A stretch of 48,019 nucleotides of DNA from Comamonadaceae bacterium (GTDB lineage: Bacteria; Pseudomonadota; Gammaproteobacteria; Burkholderiales; Burkholderiaceae_C), in the NCBI GenBank assembly GCA_013297925.1, contig JAAFJC010000018.1, forward strand, positions 1 through 48,019. The letters are read 5' to 3'. Every line of letters starts with the position of its first letter. Within the stretch, counting starts at the first letter, position 1. Of this stretch, positions 24,047-32,980 are shown piece after piece. Under the pieces are notes generated by a model. It was given only the letters and a program-made list of their open reading frames with translations, was not told the origin of the DNA and made no database searches. The translations under genes were made by a program, and so were the position numbers.

Positions 24047-24087
24047 CTATAATTTTGATAGCATTCCGAGCATATTTCATCCCAGCC
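24047..24087 (-). repeat. Dispersed palindromic repeat, copy N (intergenic, diverged)
   Basis: CTATAATTTTGATAGCATTC then a GCATATTTCATCC tail, in reverse orientation. It sits between the HExxH gene and the convergent fabI. Confidence 0.65.
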
Positions 24088-24110
24088 ATCTGCCCAAAAC
24101 CCTCAAAAAA

Positions 24111-24911
24111 TCACTCTCCAGCAGGCTCAGCAATCCCGCCCACCACATTGCTGAAGCCGCCATCCACATAGGTGATCTCAGCGCTCACGCCTGCTGCCAA
24201 ATCGCTGAGCAAGAAGGCAGCCACATTGCCCACATCTTCAATCGTCACATTGCGGCGAATCGGAGAGTTTTCCGCTACTACGGAAAGGATTTTTCCGAAG
24301 CCTTTGATGCCGCTGGCAGCCAAAGTTTTGATCGGGCCAGCGCTGATGCCGTTGGCGCGCATGCCTCGGTTTTTGGCGCCCAGCGATTCCGCCAAGTAGC
24401 GCACGCTGGCTTCCAGCGATGCCTTGGCTAAGCCCATGGTGTTGTAGTTGGGCACGACCTTTTCAGCCCCGAGATAGGTGAGGGTGAGCACCGAAGATTT
24501 GTCATTCAGCATGGGCAAGCAAGCCTTGGCCATCGCCGGGAAGCTGTAGGCCGAAATATCATGCGCAATCTTGAAGCCCTCGCGCGAGAGGCCATCGAGA
24601 AAATCGCCCGCAATCGCCTCGCGCGGCGCAAATCCAATCGCATGCACAAAGCCATCAAATTTCGGCCAGGTTTGCGACAAATCCGCAAACATCTTCGCAA
24701 TCTGCTCATCCGAGCCCACATCGCAATCAAAAATCAGCTTCGAGCCAAAATCCGCCGCAAATTCCGTGATCCGATCCTTAAACCGCTCCCCCACATAAGA
24801 AAACGCCAGCTCCGCCCCTTCGCGGTGGCAGGCTTTGGCGATCCCGTACGCGATGGAGCGATTGGACAAGACGCCAGTGATCAGTAGTTTTTTACCGGAG
24901 AGAAAACCCAT
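24111..24911 (-). CDS. fabI: Enoyl-[acyl-carrier-protein] reductase (NADH) FabI
   Basis: 266 aa from the ATG at 24911; a longer open frame upstream has no similarity to the family. NADH-binding: [11 protein letters not shown] at 13-23. The catalytic residues fall exactly at the E. coli positions: Tyr146 (in LTLTYLGAE), Tyr156 (in PNYNTMG) and Lys163 (in LAKAS). FabI reduces enoyl-ACP in the last step of each fatty acid elongation cycle and is the triclosan target. It is divergent to the HTH/nucleotidyltransferase pair. Confidence 0.97.
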   Translation of the reverse strand: MGFLSGKKLLITGVLSNRSIAYGIAKACHREGAELAFSYVGERFKDRITEFAADFGSKLIFDCDVGSDEQIAKMFADLSQTWPKFDGFVHAIGFAPREAIAGDFLDGLSREGFKIAHDISAYSFPAMAKACLPMLNDKSSVLTLTYLGAEKVVPNYNTMGLAKASLEASVRYLAESLGAKNRGMRANGISAGPIKTLAASGIKGFGKILSVVAENSPIRRNVTIEDVGNVAAFLLSDLAAGVSAEITYVDGGFSNVVGGIAEPAGE

Positions 24912-24980
24912 GGGTGTGCCTTTGTGTGTTGCAGTCAATTGGCGCAGATTGTCGCATGGCGGTGCGTGAGTGGGATGATC

Positions 24981-25008
24981 ATATTCGCTATTTGCAAATA
25001 GCGAATAT
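24981..25008. promoter_or_regulatory. 28-bp perfect palindrome, probable autoregulatory operator
   Basis: Two arms of 13 bp, ATATTCGCTATTT and its exact complement, meet at a central GC, making a perfect 28-bp palindrome. It overlaps the probable -35 region of the downstream HTH gene. Such a site is expected for a dimeric HTH repressor acting on its own promoter. Confidence 0.8.
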
Positions 25009-25019
25009 TTGGCTAGAAT
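24992..25019 (+). promoter_or_regulatory. Promoter of the HTH/nucleotidyltransferase pair, apparently leaderless
   Basis: A -35 candidate TTGCAA (24992-24997) inside the palindrome and -10 candidate TAGAAT (25014-25019) are 16 bp apart. The ATG at 25026 is 7 bp after the -10 box, where transcription should start, and there is no ribosome-binding site at a normal distance. The mRNA is therefore expected to begin at or next to the start codon. Confidence 0.6.
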
Positions 25020-25025
25020 CAGGTC

Positions 25026-25577
25026 ATGTATCGCTCCAAAAGCAATCCACAGATCGTTTTGCGTCCGCAAGATGTGGTGGTGTTGCTGCGCTTGACTTTG
25101 CCAGACGCCCCACAAGCCACCTATGCCTCACTAGCGAACGAGCTTAAGCTCACCGCCTCAGAGGTGCATGCGGCAGTGGAGCGAGCCCACGCCGCGCAGC
25201 TTGTGCGCAAACCACCCAAGGCCAAGCCGCAGGTGTTGCTGGAATCGTTGCGCCTATTTGTGATTCACGGGCTGCGCTATTGTTTTCCCGCAACGCGCGG
25301 CGAGCTCACACGCGGTGTGCCCACCAGCTATGCTGCAGCGCCGATGAAGAGCCTGATCGTGCAATCGAGCGAGCCGCCACCCGTGTGGCCACACAAGCTG
25401 GGCACGGTGCGCGGCGCGGCGATGTATCCGCTGTATCCCACAGCACCAGAGGCCGCTTTGGGCAATGCGGCGCTGTATGAGCTGCTTGTACTGGTCGATG
25501 CGATTCGAGCCGGCAGCCCGCGCGAGAGGGCGTTGGCTGTGGCTGAACTGGATAAGCGTTGGCTAGCCAATGCGTAA
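25026..25577 (+). CDS. Winged-helix-like DNA-binding protein, putative antitoxin partner
   Basis: 183 aa. The N-terminal about 60 residues hold a helix-turn-helix ([14 protein letters not shown], then [29 protein letters not shown]). The rest has [55 protein letters not shown] and a helical end ([25 protein letters not shown]). I recall this family as uncharacterised wHTH proteins encoded beside nucleotidyltransferases. The upstream 28-bp palindrome suggests autorepression. It is followed 9 bp later by the nucleotidyltransferase gene. A toxin-antitoxin role is inference. Confidence 0.82.
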   Translation: MYRSKSNPQIVLRPQDVVVLLRLTLPDAPQATYASLANELKLTASEVHAAVERAHAAQLVRKPPKAKPQVLLESLRLFVIHGLRYCFPATRGELTRGVPTSYAAAPMKSLIVQSSEPPPVWPHKLGTVRGAAMYPLYPTAPEAALGNAALYELLVLVDAIRAGSPRERALAVAELDKRWLANA

Positions 25578-25586
25578 GGTCAATAC

Positions 25587-26303
25587 ATGAGGCCGCTTAA
25601 TCCGAACGATCCGAATGTTGCGATGCTGGAGCTTGTGGCTTTGCGCTTGGGCGCAGAGCTTGGCGAGCGCTTTACGTTTGTAGGCGGTGCTGTTGCAGGC
25701 CTACTGATCACCGATCCAGCCAACCCAGCGATTCGTCCTACAGAAGATGTCGATATCGTTGTCGAAGCCGTGGTGCTCAAGGAGTATCACCAAGTCGAAA
25801 AGCAATTGCGCGCCCGCGGTTTCGTGCAAGACATGCGGCCACAAGCGCCGATCTGTCGCTGGCGGATGGATGGCCTCACGGTGGACGTGATGCCGAGTGA
25901 GGAAAAGGTGCTTGGATTTGCGAATCGCTGGTATCCCTTAGGCGTGCGTACTGCGCAAGCTTTAGCATTGCCCAGCGGAACAAGTATTCGCGTGCTGCAT
26001 GCGCCGGTCTTCATTGCTACCAAACTGGAGGCTTTCAAAGATCGCGGTGCAGGAGACTATCTGTTTAGCCACGATTTTGGCGATATTGCCAGCGTGGTGG
26101 ACGGGCGAGAGAGCTTGCTGCTGGAGTGCGCCGATGTTGCGCCAGAACTGAAAACCTATTTGTCGGATAGCTTTGCCGCCATGGGCCAAAGTAGAGCTTT
26201 CTGGGATGCCTTGCCCGGCCATCTCCCTGGCGATGCGATCAGCCAAGAGCGGTTGCCCGAGCTGGAAGAAAAGTTCCGGCAGTTGGCTCAGTTAAAACCA
26301 TAA
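25587..26303 (+). CDS. AbiEii/MNT-like nucleotidyltransferase
   Basis: 238 aa; AAGG 7 nt before the ATG. The nucleotidyltransferase (polymerase-beta) signature is intact: FVGGAVAGLL with G33-G34, then PTEDVDIVVE with D54 and D56, and a third acidic residue D100 in GLTVDVMPSE. Further on is VFIATKLEAFKDRG, typical of AbiEii-like proteins, where the lysine contacts the nucleotide. The family covers toxins that modify tRNA or proteins with nucleotides, and other transferases. Being paired with an autoregulated HTH protein fits a toxin-antitoxin-like unit, but a metabolic or stress function cannot be excluded. Confidence 0.85.
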   Translation: MRPLNPNDPNVAMLELVALRLGAELGERFTFVGGAVAGLLITDPANPAIRPTEDVDIVVEAVVLKEYHQVEKQLRARGFVQDMRPQAPICRWRMDGLTVDVMPSEEKVLGFANRWYPLGVRTAQALALPSGTSIRVLHAPVFIATKLEAFKDRGAGDYLFSHDFGDIASVVDGRESLLLECADVAPELKTYLSDSFAAMGQSRAFWDALPGHLPGDAISQERLPELEEKFRQLAQLKP

Positions 26304-26348
26304 GCCCGTAATTGCTCATCTCAGCCTGAATTCAAGCAAAATCACTTC

Positions 26349-28184
26349 ATGCCTCTTCAGCGCGCACTCAAAACTATCGCGATCCTTGCTTTCTCCCTAG
26401 CCAGCACGCTTGCCCATGCTGGCCACGCCTATTCGCTTTGGGGTGATATCAAATACCCGGCTGGTTTTGCCAACTTTGATTATGTGGACCCGGCTGCGCC
26501 CAAGGGCGGGGAGTTGGTGGCGGTGAGCAATTTGCGGGTGAGCACCTTTGATAAATACAACCCGTTCACTATTCGGGGGACGGCACCGGCTTACTTGGAT
26601 ACCCTGCTGTTTGAAGGTTTGCTCACCGGTGCGATGGATGAGCCGGGTACGGGTTATGGGCTGCTGGCCGAAGATGTGAGCGTGGCGGCCGATGGCTTGA
26701 GTGCTGTTTTCAAATTGCGCGCAGCAGCGAAGTTCCACAACGGCAAGCCAGTGCTCGCGGCGGATGTCAAGTACAGCTTTGAGGTGCTGAGCAGCAAGTT
26801 TGTGAGACCGGCGTATCGCACTCTTTTAGAAGATGTGGCGGGCGTGGATGTGATTGATGAGCGCACGGTGCGCTTCAATTTCAAGAAAAAGAATCGCGAG
26901 CTGCCGCTTACCGTGGGAGGTATCCCGATTTTCAGCCGCGATTGGGGCTTGGAGAAAGATGGCAAGCGCAAACCGTTTGACCAGGTTGTGATGGATATTC
27001 CGATTGGCAGCGGGGCTTACAAGATTGGCCCGGTGAATTTTGGCAAAGACATCAGCTATGTGCGCGATCCCTCGTATTGGGGCAAAGATCTGAACGTGAA
27101 TCGCGGCAGCCACAATTTCGACAAGATCACGATCAAGATTTACAAAGACAATACTGCGCGGCTGGAAGGCTTGAAGGCCGGTGAGTTTGATTTCATGCAG
27201 TTTTACTCGGCGGGCGATTGGGCGCGGCGGGTAAGCGGCAAGCGCTTTGAGGATGGGCGTTTGAAGAAGGGTGAATTCAAGCATCGCCTGCCCACCGGGT
27301 TTCAGAGCTATATCTTCAACACACGGCGTGAGAAATTTCAAGATGTGCGCGTGCGTGAAGCGATTGGCATGGCGATGGATTTCAATTGGATGAGCCGCCA
27401 GATGTTTTATGGGCTCTATACGCGGGTCAATGGCTTGTTTGGCAACACCGATTGCCAAGCCACAGGCATGCCTTCACCGCAAGAGCTGGCGCTGCTGGAG
27501 CCTTGGCGCGGCAAGATTCCGGCAGCAGCATTTGGCGCGATGACGAGCCCGCCCAACACCGATGGGGAAGATCGCTTGCGTGAGAATCTTCGCAAGGCGA
27601 TGGCGCTTTTGAAGGACGCTGGCTACACGGTGAAAGACGGCAAGATGACGAATGCCAAGGGCGAGCCACTGGTGATTGAGCTGCTCGATAGCTCCGAATC
27701 TGGCTCGCGCACACACAGCGCGATGATTCGCAATCTCGCAAAGATCGGCATCGAGATGCGCATGCGGGTGGTGGATTTTGCGCTTTACCAGACGCGGATC
27801 CAAAAATTTGATTACGACATGATCGTGATTGCTTTCCAAGGCACGCATACGCCGGGGCAGGAATACTTAGAGATGTTTGGCAGCAAATCCGCCGACACAC
27901 CCGATTCAGCCAACTATGCAGGTATCAAGAATCCTGCGGTGGATGATTTGGTGAGCAAGATGGTGGGCGCACAAACCAAGGCTGAGCTGCTGCCCGCATG
28001 CAAAGCGCTGGAGCGCGTGATTGCGCACAGCCATATCTTCATTCCGCAATGGAGCGCCACTCAGCACAACGTGGCCTATGCGCCGAAAAAGCTTGGCTAC
28101 AAAGAGCCGATGCCGCCGTATGCGCGCGCAGATGCTTGGCTGCTTGATACTTGGTGGGCTAAGCCTGCGGCAGAAGGAAAATAA
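26349..28184 (+). CDS. yejA: Periplasmic oligopeptide-binding protein, YejA type
   Basis: 611 aa with a signal peptide (residues 1 to about 24, ending AHA). The mature start, GHAYSLWGDIKYPAGFANFDYVDPAAPKGG, is the YejA hallmark. DVSVAADGLSAVFKLRAAAKFHNGKPVLAADVKYSFE and the C-terminal FIPQWSATQHNVAYAPK follow the family-5 binding-protein plan. YejA delivers peptides, in E. coli microcin C, to YejBEF. It is the first gene of a tight operon: the next gene starts directly after its stop. Confidence 0.93.
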   Translation: MPLQRALKTIAILAFSLASTLAHAGHAYSLWGDIKYPAGFANFDYVDPAAPKGGELVAVSNLRVSTFDKYNPFTIRGTAPAYLDTLLFEGLLTGAMDEPGTGYGLLAEDVSVAADGLSAVFKLRAAAKFHNGKPVLAADVKYSFEVLSSKFVRPAYRTLLEDVAGVDVIDERTVRFNFKKKNRELPLTVGGIPIFSRDWGLEKDGKRKPFDQVVMDIPIGSGAYKIGPVNFGKDISYVRDPSYWGKDLNVNRGSHNFDKITIKIYKDNTARLEGLKAGEFDFMQFYSAGDWARRVSGKRFEDGRLKKGEFKHRLPTGFQSYIFNTRREKFQDVRVREAIGMAMDFNWMSRQMFYGLYTRVNGLFGNTDCQATGMPSPQELALLEPWRGKIPAAAFGAMTSPPNTDGEDRLRENLRKAMALLKDAGYTVKDGKMTNAKGEPLVIELLDSSESGSRTHSAMIRNLAKIGIEMRMRVVDFALYQTRIQKFDYDMIVIAFQGTHTPGQEYLEMFGSKSADTPDSANYAGIKNPAVDDLVSKMVGAQTKAELLPACKALERVIAHSHIFIPQWSATQHNVAYAPKKLGYKEPMPPYARADAWLLDTWWAKPAAEGK

Positions 28185-29219
28185 ATGCTGGCCTATATCC
28201 TCAAGCGCTTGCTGCTGATGATCCCCACGCTATTTGGCGTGCTTTTGCTCACCTTTGTGGTGATCCAATTCGTGCCCGGCGGCCCGGTGGAGCAATACAT
28301 GGCGGAATCTCGCGCGGCCAAGGCGGGCGGCGCAGAAGGCGCGGGCTTTAGCTTTGAATATCGCGGGGATAAGGGCGTGGATGCCAAGCGCTTGGAAGAG
28401 ATCAAGGCGCTGTATGGTTTTGACAAATCCGCACCCGAGCGCTTTTGGATCATGCTCAAGCAATACCTCACGTTTGATTTGGGCAAGAGCTTTTTTCAGA
28501 ATAAGCCGGTGTGGGATTTGATCAAAGAGAAATTGCCGGTATCGATTTCTCTTGGGCTGTGGACGTTTTTCCTCACCTATCTGATCTCGATTCCACTGGG
28601 GATTAAAAAAGCGGTGCGTGCGGGCACGGGCTTTGATTTGTGGACCACGCTGGTTGTGCTCGTGGGCTACGCGATTCCCGGTTTCGTGCTCGGCGTGTTT
28701 TTGCTGGTGATGTTTGGTGGGCAGTTGCAATGGTTCCCGCTGCGGGGCTTGACGTCGAGCAACTGGGAAACTCTGTCGCTCGGCGCAAAAATCGTTGATT
28801 ACCTCTGGCACATCGCCATGCCTGTGACGGCGATGGTGATTGGCAGCTTTGCCACCGTGACGATGCTCACGAAGAATTCGTTTTTGGAAGAGATTCGCAA
28901 GCAGTATGTGATCACGGCGCGAGCCAAAGGCTTACCGGAGCGACGTGTGCTCTATGGCCACGTGTTTCGCAACGCGATGCTGCAAATCGTGGCGGGCATT
29001 CCGGGGGCGTTTATTGGGGCCTTCTTTGCGGGGGCGCTGTTGATTGAGACGCTGTTCTCACTGGATGGTTTGGGGCTGCTGGGTTATGAGGCGGTGATTC
29101 GGCGTGACTATCCTGTGGTGCTGGGTACTTTGTATTTATTCACACTCATTGGCTTGGTAACAAAACTCATTTCTGATTTGTCATACGTACTCATTGACCC
29201 AAGGGTGAAGTTCGAATGA
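28185..29219 (+). CDS. yejB: Peptide ABC transporter permease, YejB type
   Basis: 344 aa with about six membrane segments. It begins LAYILKRLLLMIPTLFGVLL, as in DppB/OppB/YejB permeases, with the long periplasmic loop typical of YejB (EYRGDKGVDAKRLEEIKALYGFDKSAPERFWIMLKQYL). The coupling loop that touches the ATPase is TARAKGLPERRVLYGHVFRNAM. It starts at the base after the yejA stop and overlaps the next gene by 4 bp (ATGA). Confidence 0.95.
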   Translation: MLAYILKRLLLMIPTLFGVLLLTFVVIQFVPGGPVEQYMAESRAAKAGGAEGAGFSFEYRGDKGVDAKRLEEIKALYGFDKSAPERFWIMLKQYLTFDLGKSFFQNKPVWDLIKEKLPVSISLGLWTFFLTYLISIPLGIKKAVRAGTGFDLWTTLVVLVGYAIPGFVLGVFLLVMFGGQLQWFPLRGLTSSNWETLSLGAKIVDYLWHIAMPVTAMVIGSFATVTMLTKNSFLEEIRKQYVITARAKGLPERRVLYGHVFRNAMLQIVAGIPGAFIGAFFAGALLIETLFSLDGLGLLGYEAVIRRDYPVVLGTLYLFTLIGLVTKLISDLSYVLIDPRVKFE

Positions 29220-30316
29220 ATACCACCTCAACCGTTCGGGCTGAGCTTGTCGAAGCCTCACCGAGCCCTTCGACGAGCTCAGGGCGAACGGAAAGCGCTT
29301 CGCCGTCGCGTCGCGCTTGGTTGCGCTTCAAGCGCAATCGTTTGGGTTATTGGAGCTTGATTATTCTGGTGGCGATCTTCTTGCTCAGCCTTGTTGCTGA
29401 ACTCATTTCCAACGACAAGCCTTTGATCGCCCGCTACAACGGCCAATGGCTCTTCCCGATGGTGCAAAACGTGCCTGAGACGGCCGTGGGCGGGGATTTT
29501 CAGACGAATGCGGATTTTCTCGATCCGTTTGTGAAAGAGCAGTTTGCAAAAGATGGCAATTTCGCGCTGATGCCGATCAATCCGTACCATCACAGCACGC
29601 TCAATTACTACGCCAAAGCACCCAATCCCGCGCCACCTACGTGGGACAACTGGCTTGGCACAGATGACCGTGGCCGCGATGTCGCTGCTCGGCTGCTGTA
29701 TGGCTTCCGTGTGAGTATGCTGTTTGCTCTGGCACTCACCGTGATTGGTGTGTTGCTTGGCATCATCACCGGCTCGATTCAGGGCTATTTTGCAGGGCGT
29801 ACAGATTTGTTTTTCCAGCGCTTCATCGAAATTTGGGGCTCGATGCCGGAGCTGTATTTGCTGATCATCTTCGCAGCGGTGTTTGAGCCGAGTGTGATCT
29901 TGCTGGTGGTGCTGCTCAGTTTGTTTGGCTGGATGGGATTGAGTGATTACGTGCGCGCTGAATTTCTGCGCAATCGGCAGATGGATTACGTGCGCGCGGC
30001 TCGGGCGCTGGGCGCAAGCCATTGGCAGATCATCTCGCGGCATGTGTTGCCTAATAGTTTGACGCCTGTGATCACGTTTTTACCGTTCCGAATGAGCGGC
30101 GCGATTTTGGCGCTCACTTCGCTGGATTTTCTGGGGCTGGGTGTGCCGCCGGGCACGCCGTCGCTGGGAGAAATGCTGGCGATTGGCAAAAACAGCATTG
30201 ATGCTTGGTGGATCAGTTTGGCCACGTTTGCCGTGCTGGTGATCACGCTTTTGCTTTTGACTTTCATGGGTGACGCTCTGCGTGATGCGCTTGACCCCAG
30301 AAAGGCGGATGTATGA
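29216..30316 (+). CDS. yejE: Peptide ABC transporter permease, YejE type, with an N-terminal repeat insertion
   Basis: 366 aa. The membrane part starts at about residue 30 (RAWLRFKRNRLGYWSLIIL) and has the long periplasmic domain and ARALGASHWQIISRHVLPNS coupling loop of YejE. Residues about 6-26 (VRAELVEASPSPSTSSGRTE) are the translation of an inserted palindromic element at 29232-29291 and are not family sequence. They lie before the first membrane segment, where an extension is probably tolerated. Translation is likely coupled to yejB and to the ATPase gene, with ATGA overlaps at both ends. Confidence 0.93.
   Translation: MNTTSTVRAELVEASPSPSTSSGRTESASPSRRAWLRFKRNRLGYWSLIILVAIFLLSLVAELISNDKPLIARYNGQWLFPMVQNVPETAVGGDFQTNADFLDPFVKEQFAKDGNFALMPINPYHHSTLNYYAKAPNPAPPTWDNWLGTDDRGRDVAARLLYGFRVSMLFALALTVIGVLLGIITGSIQGYFAGRTDLFFQRFIEIWGSMPELYLLIIFAAVFEPSVILLVVLLSLFGWMGLSDYVRAEFLRNRQMDYVRAARALGASHWQIISRHVLPNSLTPVITFLPFRMSGAILALTSLDFLGLGVPPGTPSLGEMLAIGKNSIDAWWISLATFAVLVITLLLLTFMGDALRDALDPRKADV
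29232..29291 (+). repeat. REP-like palindromic element inserted in frame in yejE
   Basis: Two 24-nt arms (29232-29255 and 29268-29291) are inverted copies with three mismatches, around a 12-bp spacer. They contain CTGAGCTTGTCGAAG and its counterpart CTTCGACGAGCTCAG. I recall this as a common proteobacterial REP-like element that shows up in annotated proteins as R-A-E-L-V-E-A type peptides. Confidence 0.88.
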
Positions 30317-31944
30317 GCGCACTGTTGGATGTGAAGGACCTGCGCGTTTCGTTTGGCGGGAAAGAAGTTGTCAAAGGGATTAACTTTTCGATCAATGCTG
30401 GCGAGAAGCTCGCTCTGGTGGGCGAATCTGGTTCTGGCAAATCCGTCACTGCGCTGAGCTTGCTTCGCCTCGCGCTCAATGCCGAAATCAGCGGCCACGC
30501 CATATTTGACGGGCGCAACACGCTATCTCTTTCAGAGCAAGAGTTAGAGGGCTTGCGCGGCGACGATATCGCGATGATCTTCCAAGAGCCGATGACGGCG
30601 CTTAATCCACTCATGACGATTGGGCGGCAGATTGCGGAGATCATTGAGCTGAAAAAAGGCGCTTCGCCACAGGAAGCGCACAAGCGAGCGATTGAGCTTC
30701 TGATTGAAGTGGGCATTGCAGAGCCCGAGCGACGCGCAGAGAATTTTCCGCATCAGCTCTCCGGCGGCCAGAGGCAGCGCGCGATGATTGCCATGGCGCT
30801 TTCTTGCTCGCCCAAATTGTTGCTCGCCGATGAGCCGACGACTGCGCTCGATGTGACGCTGCGTTTGCAAATCTTGGACCTGATCGGCGAGCTGCAAAAA
30901 ACGCGCAACATGGCCGTGCTGCTCATCACGCATGATTTGAATTTGGTGCGCAAGTTTGCAGACCGCATTGCTGTGATGGAGCGCGGGCATGTGGTGGAGC
31001 AGGGCAGCGTGAGCGATGTGCTGAGCAGCCCGCAGCATGCCTACACGCAGCGCTTGCTTGCGAGCAAACCTGTGCGCGATGTGTTGCTCGCCAACGCAGA
31101 CGCTGCACCGATGATCCAAGCCGACAAGCTGCGTATCACTTATCCCAAGCCGCTCGGTGGCTTCAAGGGCTGGTTCAAAAAAGGCGAGTTTATCGCTGTG
31201 CATGAAGCGAGTTTGAATCTGCGCCAAGGGCAGACGCTGGGCATCATCGGTGAATCCGGTTCGGGCAAATCCACGATGGCGCTGGCGTTGCTCGGCTTGC
31301 TACCGGCGGCGAGCATGCAAGGACAGGTGTTTTATGAAAGAAAACGGCCAGTCGCCGGCATAAATACTGCGGGAGTAGCTACTGAAAATATAGCGTCGAT
31401 GAAGTTTGATACATCGCTGCGCCAATCGTTGCAAGTGGTGTTTCAAGACCCGTATTCATCGCTGTCGCCACGTATGACGGTAGAAGAAATCGTGGGCGAA
31501 GGTTTGCGCATTCATGAGCCGCTGCTGGATGCCGCACAGCGCCAAGTGCGCGTGCTCTCGGCTTTGAATGAAGTGGGCTTGGATGAAACTCAGTTTCCCA
31601 ATCTGCTCCTACGCTACCCGCATGAATTCTCAGGCGGCCAGCGCCAGCGGATTGCGATTGCGCGCGCGCTGATCGTGAATCCGCAAACCATCATCCTCGA
31701 TGAGCCCACCAGCGCTTTGGATGTGACGATTCAGCAGCAGGTGCTGCAGCTTTTGCAGAAGCTCCAGCGCGAGCGCGGCTTGAGCTATTTGATCATCACG
31801 CATGACGTTGATGTGATTCGCGCGATGGCGCATGAGGTGTTGGTGATGAAAGACGGCTTGGTCGTAGAGCAGGGCAGTGTGGATGCTGTGCTCAACGCGC
31901 CGCAGCAGCACTACACGCAATTGCTCGTCGCTGCGGCTGATTGA
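30313..31944 (+). CDS. yejF: Peptide ABC transporter ATPase, YejF type (double ATPase)
   Basis: 543 aa with two ATPase domains. Domain 1: Walker [11 protein letters not shown] near 37-46, signature [14 protein letters not shown] near 153. Domain 2: Walker [11 protein letters not shown] near 312, signature [14 protein letters not shown] near 437, Walker B IILDEPTSALD near 460. Unusually, the segment just before QVVFQDPYSS (KRPVAGINTAGVATENIASMKF) is longer than in other YejF proteins; most of it is the translation of a dispersed repeat copy. It ends the yejABEF-type operon and converges with the esterase gene, leaving only 3 bp. Confidence 0.95.
   Translation: MSALLDVKDLRVSFGGKEVVKGINFSINAGEKLALVGESGSGKSVTALSLLRLALNAEISGHAIFDGRNTLSLSEQELEGLRGDDIAMIFQEPMTALNPLMTIGRQIAEIIELKKGASPQEAHKRAIELLIEVGIAEPERRAENFPHQLSGGQRQRAMIAMALSCSPKLLLADEPTTALDVTLRLQILDLIGELQKTRNMAVLLITHDLNLVRKFADRIAVMERGHVVEQGSVSDVLSSPQHAYTQRLLASKPVRDVLLANADAAPMIQADKLRITYPKPLGGFKGWFKKGEFIAVHEASLNLRQGQTLGIIGESGSGKSTMALALLGLLPAASMQGQVFYERKRPVAGINTAGVATENIASMKFDTSLRQSLQVVFQDPYSSLSPRMTVEEIVGEGLRIHEPLLDAAQRQVRVLSALNEVGLDETQFPNLLLRYPHEFSGGQRQRIAIARALIVNPQTIILDEPTSALDVTIQQQVLQLLQKLQRERGLSYLIITHDVDVIRAMAHEVLVMKDGLVVEQGSVDAVLNAPQQHYTQLLVAAAD
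31354..31394 (+). repeat. Dispersed palindromic repeat, copy E, inside yejF
   Basis: GCCGGCATAAATACTGCGGG then an AGTAGCTACTGAAAATATAGC-like arm. It is read in frame as AGINTAGVATENIA, between domain 2 Walker A and the QVVFQDP motif. Confidence 0.8.
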
Positions 31945-31947
31945 GGC

Positions 31948-32946
31948 TTATGCCGTATCGAGCAGCGTGCGAAATGCATGCGCCGCAGCCAGCACATGCG
32001 CACTCGCGCTGCTGACCACCCAAGCTTGGCGCAGGAAGCCATGCGCCATATCCGGCGCAGATTTCAGCACGACCTTGCCTCCGGCCTTAGCCAATAACTT
32101 TGCATAGCTCACGGATTCGTCATACAGCGGATCGTGCCAAGCCGAGAGGATCACAGTGGGGGGCGGTGTACGCTCCCAAGCTTGCTGCATGGGCACAACA
32201 CGCGGATCATCCATCGAAGGCAGCGCTGCAGCAGGGGAAGCAGTGCTCATGAACTGATGCCAAAACCAGATCATGCCGTCTCGCGTCAATCCAGGCCCAG
32301 AGCCTCGCTCGGTGTAGCTACGATTTCCAAACTGAATATCCGTGACGGGATAAAACAGCAATGCTGCAGCCACATTCACAGTCTGCATGTTGTGCATCGC
32401 CACTGCAGCCAAGTGCCCACCCGCACTGTCTCCGCTTACCGCGATACGCTTGCAGCCCCATGAAGTCATTTGTGAATGCGCCCAAGCCAAAGCTTGCCCT
32501 GCATCGTCGCAAGCGGCTGGAAATACATGCTCAGGCGCTTTGCGATATTCCACGCTCAGCACTTTCATGCCTAAATGCAGCGCTAGAAACTGCAGGCTCG
32601 GATGATGCGTTTCTAAATCACCGATCACCCAGCCGCCGCCATGGAAAAACACGACAAGCGTATCGCTGCTTGATTGTTCTGGCTCATACAAGCGCGCTGG
32701 TAGGCTGCGTCCAGGCAGAGGGATTTGAAGGTCTGTGCTTTGAACGCTAGGTTTGTTGTCTGCAAAGATGAGCAGTTTTCCTGCCTCACGCATGAGCTCT
32801 CGCCTGCGAATTGGAGTGAGATCTTGAGCCGGGACGACGGCTGCGAGCGCATTGATCTTTTCAATCAGCTGCAGGCTGGTCCCGTTTAAAGGCGCTCCGC
32901 TTTGTAGGCCTTGCAAAGAGGTGAAAGTAGGACTGTCAAGGTTCAT
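31948..32946 (-). CDS. HSL-family alpha/beta hydrolase (esterase)
   Basis: 332 aa from the ATG at 32946. A longer frame starting at 33021 overlaps the M16 gene and is unlikely. The oxyanion motif HGGG is at 102-105 (FFHGGGWVIGD), the nucleophile S174 in GDSAGG, and D272 (SAWHDPLYDE) and H302 (DMAHGF) complete the triad. These place it in the hormone-sensitive-lipase (class IV) group, which hydrolyses short- to medium-chain esters. No export signal was seen, so it should be cytoplasmic. It lies 34 bp after the M16 gene on the same strand. Confidence 0.93.
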   Translation of the reverse strand: MNLDSPTFTSLQGLQSGAPLNGTSLQLIEKINALAAVVPAQDLTPIRRRELMREAGKLLIFADNKPSVQSTDLQIPLPGRSLPARLYEPEQSSSDTLVVFFHGGGWVIGDLETHHPSLQFLALHLGMKVLSVEYRKAPEHVFPAACDDAGQALAWAHSQMTSWGCKRIAVSGDSAGGHLAAVAMHNMQTVNVAAALLFYPVTDIQFGNRSYTERGSGPGLTRDGMIWFWHQFMSTASPAAALPSMDDPRVVPMQQAWERTPPPTVILSAWHDPLYDESVSYAKLLAKAGGKVVLKSAPDMAHGFLRQAWVVSSASAHVLAAAHAFRTLLDTA

Positions 32947-32980
32947 GATGGAGCGAGCTCCGCTGAGTTGTGCGAGTACA

